Shown: piece after piece, positions 29,418-35,706 of the stretch
Layout of the letters: every line of letters starts with the position of its first letter
Numbering within the stretch: the stretch's first letter is position 1
Virus record (IMG/VR): IMGVR_UViG_3300034190_000179
Span: 1 to 35,706 of that record
Reading direction: 5' to 3' (one strand)
From: a virus
Length of the DNA stretch: 35,706 bases
Made by a program: the position numbers and the translations under genes
Notes under the pieces: generated by a model
Databases searched by the model: none
Seen by the model: only the letters and a program-made list of their open reading frames with translations
What the model was told of the DNA's origin: nothing

Positions 29418-31434
29418 AACAAATACTACAACAAGGGATGGCAAGAATCATCTTGACCCATTTGAACCTGATAACTCACTGGTTGTTGTGGGTATAATGA
29501 CAGACACAGGTGACAAAGTATGCTATACATTTGACCATCCAGAATCTGATGGCACAGACAATCATGCAAATGTCCAAGCATATCTTGATAAAGCTACTGT
29601 ATTGATATGTCACAATGCAGCATATGAACTTGCTTGGTTGTGGGAGTGTGGCTTTAAATATGAAGGACCTGTCTGGGATACAATGTTAGTAGAGTATGTG
29701 TTAAGACGTGGACAAAAGGATGGCAGTCTATCCTTGGGTGCATGTGCTGATAAGTATGACTTAACACGTAAGCTAGGTACATTGAAAGAGTATTATGATA
29801 AGGGTTGTAATACAAATGACATACCTCTTGATGAGTTATCAGAGTATTGTATGACTGATGTTAAAGCTACACAAGAGTTATCGGATTTACAATGGAAGAA
29901 GTTAAACACTGTAACTTATGCATCTCTAATGCCAACAGTTGATTTAACTAATTCTTTATGTAATGTTCTAGCTGATACCTATAGGAATGGTATTAAGGTA
30001 GACTTAGAAATATTAGATGAAGTTAGAAAGGAGTTTGAAAATGAACAGAAAAACCTGAAGCAGGAACTGGATAAAGATATACAACAGTTAATGGGGGATA
30101 CTAAGGTTAATCTAAGTAGTCCTGAACAATTATCTTGGGTTGTGTACTCAAGGAAGCCACGAGATAAAAACTTGTGGGCTAACTCTTACAACGAATACAT
30201 GAAGGACAGAGAGTGGCGTGACTTAATCACAAGGCAGACTGATATAGTTCTGCAGACAGTAGCTGAGAAGTGTAAAGTATGTAATGGTACAGGGTATATA
30301 CGTAAGACTAAGAAGGATGGTACACCCTATGCTAAAGATAATAAATGTATTGACTGTAAATCAGAAGGATTTATTTACAAGAATACAAATAAGATTGCAG
30401 GTCTAAAGTTTACTGCACCATCAGCTAAGTGGGCTAGTGCAAATGGTTTTAGTACAGGTAAGGATAATCTTAAACACTTACAAGCAGAAGCTAAATCAAA
30501 GGGTATGACACAAGCTGAATCATTCTTGTCTAAAGTTATTAGACTTAGTGCTGTTGAATCTTATATATCAACTTATGTAAAAGGTATTCAAACATTTACT
30601 AAACCAGATGGTAAGTTGCATGTAAGTTTATTACAACATAGAACAGCAACAGGTAGACTATCAGGTTCTAATCCTAACATGCAGAACATGCCACGTGGTG
30701 GTACGTTTCCTGTTAAGAAAGTATTTGTATCTCGTTGGGATAATGGAAAGATAATGGAAGCTGACTTTGCACAGTTAGAGTTTCGTGTAGCAGCATTCCT
30801 TTCACAAGATGGAGTAGCAATTGAAGAAGTTAGAACAGGTTTTGATGTCCATAGTTATACTGCCCAAGTTATTAGTGACGCAGGTCAGAAGACTAGTCGC
30901 CAAGAAGCAAAAGCACATACATTCGCACCACTTTATGGAGCAACAGGATATGGACGCACGTCTGCTGAAGCTGCATATTATGAACACTTCACAGACAAGT
31001 ACGAGAAAATCGGGGTATGGCACTCCAGATTGGCTGAAGAGGCTTTGACTAACAGGTGTATTACAATACCATCAGGTAGACAGTATGCTTTTCCTGATGT
31101 ACAACGAAGAACTAATGGTGGAGTAACATACTTTACTAACATAAAGAACTATCCTGTACAGGGATTTGCTACAGCAGACATTGTGCCAGTAGCTATGATA
31201 CATATACACAAGTTATTAAGTAACTTCAAGTCCTGTATTGTAAATACTGTACATGATAGTATAGTAATTGACATACACCCTGATGAAGAGAAAGGAGTAA
31301 TAGAAGTAATTAATCAGACTAATAGAGATTTAACAGATTTAATAAATAGTAAGTGGTCATTAGACTTTAATGTTCCACTATTATTAGAGGCAAAAATAGG
31401 TCCGAATTGGCTTGACACCAAGGATGTTTTGTGA
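29395..31434 (+). CDS. Family A DNA polymerase with DnaJ-type zinc insertion, 679 aa
   Basis: Replicative polymerase. 3'-5' exonuclease: Asp6/Glu8 (LDIETN), HNAAYELAW (73-81), Tyr151/Asp155 (YCMTDVKAT). Polymerase: motif A Asp457 (MEADFAQLEFRV), O-helix RQEAKAHTFAPLYG with Lys506, Phe510 and Tyr514, motif C His620-Asp621 (VHDSIVI). Phe510 corresponds to E. coli Pol I Phe762. Between the domains, residues 293-321 carry CKVCNGTG...CIDC, a DnaJ-like zinc module, near the place where T7 polymerase holds its thioredoxin-binding loop. From memory this module marks the HMO-2011 phage group. No 5'-nuclease domain. Confidence 0.95.
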   Translation: MKLTLDIETNTTTRDGKNHLDPFEPDNSLVVVGIMTDTGDKVCYTFDHPESDGTDNHANVQAYLDKATVLICHNAAYELAWLWECGFKYEGPVWDTMLVEYVLRRGQKDGSLSLGACADKYDLTRKLGTLKEYYDKGCNTNDIPLDELSEYCMTDVKATQELSDLQWKKLNTVTYASLMPTVDLTNSLCNVLADTYRNGIKVDLEILDEVRKEFENEQKNLKQELDKDIQQLMGDTKVNLSSPEQLSWVVYSRKPRDKNLWANSYNEYMKDREWRDLITRQTDIVLQTVAEKCKVCNGTGYIRKTKKDGTPYAKDNKCIDCKSEGFIYKNTNKIAGLKFTAPSAKWASANGFSTGKDNLKHLQAEAKSKGMTQAESFLSKVIRLSAVESYISTYVKGIQTFTKPDGKLHVSLLQHRTATGRLSGSNPNMQNMPRGGTFPVKKVFVSRWDNGKIMEADFAQLEFRVAAFLSQDGVAIEEVRTGFDVHSYTAQVISDAGQKTSRQEAKAHTFAPLYGATGYGRTSAEAAYYEHFTDKYEKIGVWHSRLAEEALTNRCITIPSGRQYAFPDVQRRTNGGVTYFTNIKNYPVQGFATADIVPVAMIHIHKLLSNFKSCIVNTVHDSIVIDIHPDEEKGVIEVINQTNRDLTDLINSKWSLDFNVPLLLEAKIGPNWLDTKDVL

Positions 31435-31473
31435 TATAACTACCACTCTTTTACAGTATAGGAGATAAAATTT

Positions 31474-32325
31474 ATGAGTGAATTAGCAGTAATAAATACA
31501 AATGATTATGCAGCAATGGCTAAGATGATGGGCATTGCATATGATACTAATAAAGAAAAGTCTACTCTTGCTAGACTTAAAGTAAACAAAGCACCTATCA
31601 TGGGTGAGACAGAAGTTAATGGTAAGATTGCCAAGGTAGAAATACTTCCCGGTGGTTCTTTTGAAATAGCAAATGGAAAAACTGTGTATGCAGAGAGTGT
31701 TATTGTGCGCCCATTCATACAGCGTTTCATGTATCAGAAGTATGATAGTGATGCTAAAAACTATGTTAAAACTTTGATGTCAGATACTTTTAATGTAGAC
31801 TTAAAAGATAATATGGGTGGATTTAATTGTGGTAAACCATCAGGATATATAGAAGACTTCAATGCATTGCCTAAAGCTACCAAAGATTTGATAACTTCTA
31901 TACAAAGATGTCGTGTTATATTTGGTGAGTTGTCTATGCCTGATGCAATAACAGAAGAAGGTGATACACATCCAATTGAGAACATGCCATTCATATGGGA
32001 TATACATACCAAAGAAGGTTATAAGAACATTGGTTCTATATTCTCTAAGTTAAATACAATGAAGCGTCTACCAATGCAACATACAATTACTGTAACAAAT
32101 GAAAGACGTGAAGTTCCACAAACATACTATGTTCCAGTGGCTGAGTTAGATGTTAATTCTAAGATTGAAATATCAGATGCTGACCAGCAACTATTTACAA
32201 TGTTTATGGAACACATACAATCTCATAATGATTGGGTACTGTCTGAGTATAATAAAAATAACAAACCTGACGATGAAATACTAGATACTGACTTCGTTAG
32301 TGTTACAGATGTTGAGGATGCTTAA
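31474..32325 (+). CDS. Replication-module protein, candidate ssDNA-binding protein, 283 aa
   Basis: Begins MSELAVINTNDYAAMAKMMG after AGGAGAT. The core is beta-type ('GKIAKVEILPGGSFEIANGK', 'ESVIVRPFIQRFMYQKYDSD'), with basic/aromatic patches, and the C-terminus is strongly acidic (DDEILDTDFVSVTDVEDA). Such acidic tails recruit partners in SSB proteins and T7 gp2.5. It lies between polymerase and exonuclease, the usual position of a phage SSB. No OB-fold signature is certain by eye, so the function is inferred from context and tail. Conserved in HMO-2011-like phages as I recall. Confidence 0.72.
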   Translation: MSELAVINTNDYAAMAKMMGIAYDTNKEKSTLARLKVNKAPIMGETEVNGKIAKVEILPGGSFEIANGKTVYAESVIVRPFIQRFMYQKYDSDAKNYVKTLMSDTFNVDLKDNMGGFNCGKPSGYIEDFNALPKATKDLITSIQRCRVIFGELSMPDAITEEGDTHPIENMPFIWDIHTKEGYKNIGSIFSKLNTMKRLPMQHTITVTNERREVPQTYYVPVAELDVNSKIEISDADQQLFTMFMEHIQSHNDWVLSEYNKNNKPDDEILDTDFVSVTDVEDA

Positions 32326-33179
32326 TGAATCATAGAGCAGAGATAGCTTTACATCAGTATCTTGAGAAGGTTGTTAGTGGTAAGGGTGGCATATCAAAAG
32401 ATGTGTCATCCCAAATCTCAAAGGATGTGTATGAAGCAGTAACAAAACAGTTTGGCACAAGTAAACCAAGAGAGTTTAAACTACGTATGTCTAATGTGGG
32501 TAGACCCTACTGCCAACTGTGGTTTGAAAAGAATAAACCTGAGACAGCATTGCCAAAGCCTACAACATTTGTTATGAATATGTTGCTTGGTGATATTGTT
32601 GAAGCAGTCTTTAAAGGTTTATTGAAGGAAGCAGGAGTTAACTATTATGATTCGGATGTTGTTAAGTTACCTGTTGGCACAGGCACTGTTAGTGGAACAT
32701 ATGATATTGTTATTGATGGTGCTGTTGATGACATAAAGTCTGCATCAGATTGGTCATTTAAACATAAGTTTGAATCATATGATACTTTAAAATCTGGTGA
32801 TGCCTTTGGTTACATAGGACAACTAGCAGGTTATGCTAAAGCATCTGGTTTAAATGCAGGTGGTTGGTGGGTAATTAATAAAGCTAATGGTCAATTCAAA
32901 TATGTTAAGGCAGACAACATAGACGTAGAAGAAGAATATAAAAAGATAAAACTTGTGCATGACAAACTAAAAACAAATCAGTTTGAAAGATGCTTTGAAG
33001 CAGAGGTTGAAACATTCAGAGGTAAACCTACTGGCAATAAAGTTTTAGGTACAACGTGTGGGTTCTGTGATTACAGGTATGCATGTTGGCCTACATTGCA
33101 GGAACTACCTGCAGTAAAATCTCAGGCTAAAGAACCTAAGATTATAAAGTATGTAGAACTCTCAGAGGAGTATAAATAA
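32325..33179 (+). CDS. PD-(D/E)XK exonuclease of the Cas4/RecB type with Fe-S cluster, 284 aa
   Basis: Nuclease core: GTYDIVIDGAVDDIKSAS gives Asp127, Asp136 and Lys138, with Gln166 in 'YIGQLAGYA' as the RecB-type motif. Four Cys (63 in RPYCQLW, 245 and 248 in CGFC, 254 in YACW) are placed as in Cas4 and AddB, where they hold a 4Fe-4S cluster. Likely a 5'-3' end-resecting exonuclease for recombination or host-DNA breakdown, the counterpart of T7 gp6. It starts on the stop of the candidate SSB (TAATG). No cas1/cas2 or repeats nearby, so not CRISPR. Confidence 0.88.
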   Translation: MNHRAEIALHQYLEKVVSGKGGISKDVSSQISKDVYEAVTKQFGTSKPREFKLRMSNVGRPYCQLWFEKNKPETALPKPTTFVMNMLLGDIVEAVFKGLLKEAGVNYYDSDVVKLPVGTGTVSGTYDIVIDGAVDDIKSASDWSFKHKFESYDTLKSGDAFGYIGQLAGYAKASGLNAGGWWVINKANGQFKYVKADNIDVEEEYKKIKLVHDKLKTNQFERCFEAEVETFRGKPTGNKVLGTTCGFCDYRYACWPTLQELPAVKSQAKEPKIIKYVELSEEYK

Positions 33180-33400
33180 TGGAAGAGTTAGAACACTTAC
33201 AAGAACAAATACAAACAATGGAAGCTGAGTTAAAAGACTTGCGTAAGGAGTATCACGAAAAGAAACTTGCAGGTTTGCGTTCAGCAATTCAAGCAAGACA
33301 AGAAGCTGACAAATTAATTCAAGAAGAACTTCGCTCTATTGGATATAAGCAATTTAATAATGTTCCTATAAATATGTGGCGACACCTTGCCCAATCATAA
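33179..33400 (+). CDS. Small coiled-coil protein, 73 aa
   Basis: Starts on the stop of the exonuclease gene. It reads MEELEHLQEQIQTMEAELKD and continues as a Glu/Lys/Leu/Gln heptad helix to about residue 52. A short C-terminal part follows (SIGYKQFNNVPINMWRHLAQ). Probably a dimeric accessory factor. Coupling suggests association with exonuclease or endonuclease I, unproven. The start of endonuclease I lies inside its last codons. Confidence 0.68.
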   Translation: MEELEHLQEQIQTMEAELKDLRKEYHEKKLAGLRSAIQARQEADKLIQEELRSIGYKQFNNVPINMWRHLAQS

Positions 33401-33848
33401 ACAGTTTAGAGCAGCTAGGAAGTATGGTTACAGAAGTGGGCTAGAACTTTCCAATTCGGAAAGACTTACTAAACTTAATATTAAATTTGAGTATGAGAGT
33501 ATTAAGATTGAATGGGAAGACCTAGCCTACAGAACCTACACTCCTGATTTTATATTAGACAATGGTATAATTATTGAAACCAAAGGGATGTTTACTACTG
33601 TAGACAGACGTAAGCATCTTGCAATACAGAAGCAACACCCTAAGTTAGATATACGTTTTGTGTTTGAAAACAGCAGACGTAAACTACGCAAGGGTGCTAA
33701 GTCTACTTATGGCGAGTGGTGTGAAAAGTATGGCTTCAGATACTACGACAGGATTATACCAGAGGATTGGCTACAAGAGAAGGGTAAGAATAAACACAGT
33801 AAGTTCATTCCTTTTCCCTACAATAAAATACAGAGGAGAAAAAGATGA
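33387..33848 (+). CDS. T7-type endonuclease I (Holliday-junction resolvase), 153 aa
   Basis: Cuts branched DNA during phage replication and packaging. Catalytic residues line up nearly one-to-one with T7 gp3 (Glu20, Asp55, Glu65, Lys67): here Glu20 (SGLEL), Asp54 (YTPDFIL), Glu64 and Lys66 (IIETKG), followed by 'LDIRFVFENSRRKL'. Length 153 versus 149 in T7. The start is TTG at 33387, because an in-frame stop lies just upstream and no ATG precedes the core; translation is coupled to the 73-aa gene through a 14-nt overlap. Confidence 0.93.
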   Translation: MPNHKQFRAARKYGYRSGLELSNSERLTKLNIKFEYESIKIEWEDLAYRTYTPDFILDNGIIIETKGMFTTVDRRKHLAIQKQHPKLDIRFVFENSRRKLRKGAKSTYGEWCEKYGFRYYDRIIPEDWLQEKGKNKHSKFIPFPYNKIQRRKR

Positions 33849-34219
33849 ATGACAATGAAGATGAATTAATAATAACTAAAAGAGACTTTATGATATTAGT
33901 TACTCCTATTTTTGAAGACGAAAATTGGACAGGTAATGTTAATATAGATGTAGCATATCCTAAGAACCATGACTTGACAAAAGAAACATATCGTGGTATA
34001 GATTTCTTTATAAGAATGATGATAGGTTCTTTGAGTATTATGCAGGATAATGAAACTCTACGTGAAACTATGTATAATTATGTAGCTGAAGATTATCCTG
34101 ATGAGTTTGAAGATTTGATTGAGGCTGTTGAAGATAATAAGAAGAGTGTTAAGATTGAGTATGGACAAGATAATGTAATCAATCTTACATTCAGTAGTGA
34201 TACAGAAGGGAGTGCATAA
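33845..34219 (+). CDS. Unknown acidic phage protein, 124 aa
   Basis: ATGA overlap with the endonuclease I stop; reads MNDNEDELIITKRDFMILVT. Acidic, mixed alpha/beta with 'GNVNIDVAYPKNHDLTKETY' and a helical 'FIRMMIGSLSIMQDNETLRE'. It ends polar and shares one base with the next gene. No family recognised. Its place among replication and nucleotide genes suggests an accessory role. Confidence 0.68.
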   Translation: MNDNEDELIITKRDFMILVTPIFEDENWTGNVNIDVAYPKNHDLTKETYRGIDFFIRMMIGSLSIMQDNETLRETMYNYVAEDYPDEFEDLIEAVEDNKKSVKIEYGQDNVINLTFSSDTEGSA

Positions 34220-34494
34220 TGAGTGACCAGCTAAGACATGAAGAGTATATGAAACAAGCAATGGAACAATCAGATGTTATAAAAAATCCAAAGCATTATG
34301 AGCGTTATGCTATTGAACCTGTAGCGTTTATAATGAATAATGAGTTACCTTTTTGGATGGGTAATGTTATAAAGTACATAATGAGAGCAGGGTATAAGTC
34401 TAACACTGCTGAAATAACAGATTTAAATAAAGCAAAACGATACATTGACATGCGTATTAATCAGCTAGAAGGTCGTGAGCCAAATGCGAGTTAG
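34219..34494 (+). CDS. DUF3310 protein, 91 aa
   Basis: Reads MSDQLRHEEYMKQAMEQSDV, then the DUF3310 signature: 'KNPKHYERYAIEPVAFIMNN' followed by 'FWMGNVIKYIMRAGYKSNTA' and 'ITDLNKAKRYIDMRINQLEG'. These small phage proteins (sometimes annotated as nucleotide-kinase related) have no proven biochemical role. They are often near nucleotide-metabolism genes, as here, beside ribonucleotide reductase. It shares its start with the preceding stop (TAATG). Confidence 0.85.
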   Translation: MSDQLRHEEYMKQAMEQSDVIKNPKHYERYAIEPVAFIMNNELPFWMGNVIKYIMRAGYKSNTAEITDLNKAKRYIDMRINQLEGREPNAS

Positions 34495-34648
34495 GATTAG
34501 TGTTACAGTTGATGTAGACCCAGAAGAATTTCCTATGCCAGCCGATGGTTACATAGCAGAAGAAATAGAAGATTTATTTACTGGCATGATATATGATATG
34601 GAAGGTTTAAAACTAAGATACGTAAACGCTAAGATGGAGAACAAATAA
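34484..34648 (+). CDS. Small acidic protein, 54 aa
   Basis: ATG at 34484 inside the end of DUF3310; reads MRVRISVTVDVDPEEFPMPA and ends 'KLRYVNAKMENK'. Its TAA overlaps the reductase ATG (TAATG). The 'V.ISVTVDVDPEEFP.P.DG' form with a following helix resembles small phage proteins next to RNR genes; the role is unknown. Overlap at both ends is the main support. Confidence 0.6.
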   Translation: MRVRISVTVDVDPEEFPMPADGYIAEEIEDLFTGMIYDMEGLKLRYVNAKMENK

Positions 34649-35706
34649 TGTTAAACAATTACTTACCAACAGACTACCAGAACTTTATAGCGTTATCACG
34701 TTACGCTAGATGGAAAGAAGATGAACAAAGACGTGAGACTTGGAGCGAGACAGTTGCACGTTACTTTGATTACATGACTAAACATCTCAAAGAAACATGT
34801 AACTTCACACTAGAAGATAAGTTACGTGCTGAATTAGAGGAAGCAGTGCTTGAGCAAAGAGTGATGCCAAGCATGAGGGCATTGATGACATCAGGACCTG
34901 CCTTAGATAGATGCCACGTAGGTGGATATAACTGTTCTTACGTACCTGTAGACAGCCCTAGAGCATTTGATGAGACAATGTACATCCTAATGTGTGGCAC
35001 AGGTGTAGGCTTCTCTGTGGAGCGTAGCAATGTAGATAAGTTACCTGTAGTTAATGAAGAGTTTCATACCACAGACACAGTAATCAAGGTAGGTGACAGC
35101 AGACCGGGATGGGCAAAGTCTTTGAAAGAACTCATAGCTATGCTTTACTCAGGTCAAATACCTAAGTTTGATGTGTCAGAGGTACGTCCTGCAGGTGCAA
35201 GGCTAAAGACATTTGGTGGCAGAGCATCAGGACCTCAACCACTGATAGAGTTGTTTGAATTTTGTATTGAGAAGTTCAAGGGTGCATCAGGACGTAGGCT
35301 ATATCCTATTGAATGTCACGACATCATGTGTAAAATTGGTGAGGTTGTAGTTGTAGGGGGAGTTAGACGCAGTGCATTGATTTCATTGTCTAATCTTAAT
35401 GATGACCAGATGGCACATGCTAAGTCAGGTCAGTGGTGGGAGAATGAAGGACAACGTGCATTAGCTAATAACTCTGTTGCTTACAAAGAAAAGCCACAGA
35501 TGGGTACATTCATGCGTGAATGGGTGTCACTATACGAATCAAAGTCAGGTGAGCGTGGTATTTTTAATCGTGCATCAGCAGTTAAACAGGCATCTAAGAA
35601 TGGTAGACGTGATGCTGGTCATGCTTTCGGGTGTAACCCATGCAGTGAGATTATCCTACGTCCATATCAGTTCTGTAATCTATCTGAGGTAGTTGCACGT
35701 GCATCT
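34648..35706 (+). CDS. nrdJ: Class II (adenosylcobalamin-dependent) ribonucleotide reductase, monomeric type, 3' end cut by window
   Basis: At least 353 residues, still open at 35706. Reduces ribonucleotides to deoxyribonucleotides with coenzyme B12 as radical source. Cys96 (GYNCSYVPVD) matches the first redox Cys. NPCSEI (330-335) with Cys332 and Glu334, followed by FCNL with Cys343, reproduces the Cys408/Glu410/Cys419 spacing of the Lactobacillus enzyme (11 residues). No ATP-cone is seen at the N-terminus. Use of B12 means activity needs no oxygen but needs host or environmental cobalamin. More G+C-rich than the small genes before it. Confidence 0.93.
   Translation, partial: MLNNYLPTDYQNFIALSRYARWKEDEQRRETWSETVARYFDYMTKHLKETCNFTLEDKLRAELEEAVLEQRVMPSMRALMTSGPALDRCHVGGYNCSYVPVDSPRAFDETMYILMCGTGVGFSVERSNVDKLPVVNEEFHTTDTVIKVGDSRPGWAKSLKELIAMLYSGQIPKFDVSEVRPAGARLKTFGGRASGPQPLIELFEFCIEKFKGASGRRLYPIECHDIMCKIGEVVVVGGVRRSALISLSNLNDDQMAHAKSGQWWENEGQRALANNSVAYKEKPQMGTFMREWVSLYESKSGERGIFNRASAVKQASKNGRRDAGHAFGCNPCSEIILRPYQFCNLSEVVARAS

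Noticed and set aside
32325-33179. CRISPR-associated Cas4
   Set aside because: No repeat-spacer array or other cas gene is in the window, and the replication-gene context fits a phage exonuclease.
33658-33852. 64-aa plus-strand frame inside endonuclease I
   Set aside because: It is a shadow of the well-supported endonuclease I frame and has no ribosome site or family resemblance.
1-35706. tRNA genes, rRNA, insertion sequences, phage RNA polymerase, repressor/Cro pair, att site
   Set aside because: Looked for on both strands and not found; absence may reflect the missing parts of the genome outside the window.

Overview
The window is most simply read as about two thirds of the genome of a tailed, probably short-tailed (podovirus-like) marine phage, cut at both ends inside genes. 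It is AT-rich (roughly 35-38% G+C by eye), densely packed with short overlaps (ATGA, TAATG), and has no host housekeeping genes, rRNA or tRNA. Key markers are a family A DNA polymerase carrying a DnaJ-type CxxCxGxG zinc module, split primase and DnaB-like helicase genes, T7-type endonuclease I, a RecB/Cas4-like exonuclease, a monomeric class II (B12-dependent) ribonucleotide reductase, and marine-phage-type terminase, portal and capsid genes. From memory, the polymerase with a DnaJ central domain is the hallmark of phage HMO-2011 (SAR116 host) and its relatives on Roseobacter and SAR11 bacteria. I therefore infer an HMO-2011-type phage of a marine alphaproteobacterium. The host itself cannot be read from the sequence.

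Layout. Positions 1-19,905 are all on the minus strand and form the late block. In transcription order (right to left) it holds a run of very small, often Lys/Gly-rich genes (19.9-16.3 kb), holin-like proteins and a T4-type lysozyme (16.7-15.6 kb), a small terminase-like gene and an HTH protein (15.6-14.6 kb), large terminase, portal, a 1,493-residue tail-lysozyme/LysM protein, scaffold, major capsid protein, two small structural proteins, a modular tail fibre and a truncated G8-like tail protein. A sigma70-like promoter (20,060-20,089) heads this block. A second one (5,419-5,446) sits before the capsid gene, and an intrinsic terminator (about 3,590) separates the capsid genes from the tail-fibre genes.

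Positions 19,906-21,226 carry no convincing gene. They form a divergent control region with paired ATTTAATGT repeats on a 43-bp period, two tandem TGTAA-N4-TTACA palindromes, a sequence matching 17 of 19 bases of the classical Fur box, and a roughly 270-nt segment with several long-range complementary helices, a possible pseudoknot and a terminator-like 3' end. That segment looks like an undescribed structured RNA.

Positions 21,227-35,706 are all on the plus strand and form the early/replication block: a GP88-family protein, several tiny genes including an ArfA-like (ribosome rescue) peptide, a C5-cytosine methyltransferase, small membrane and acidic proteins, a tyrosine recombinase, primase, helicase, an endonuclease VII-like HNH protein, DNA polymerase, a candidate ssDNA-binding protein, exonuclease, endonuclease I, a DUF3310 protein and the start of the ribonucleotide reductase. 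Together these would take over nucleotide supply and replicate, resolve and modify phage DNA, while the minus block builds the particle and lyses the cell. No phage RNA polymerase is seen in the window.
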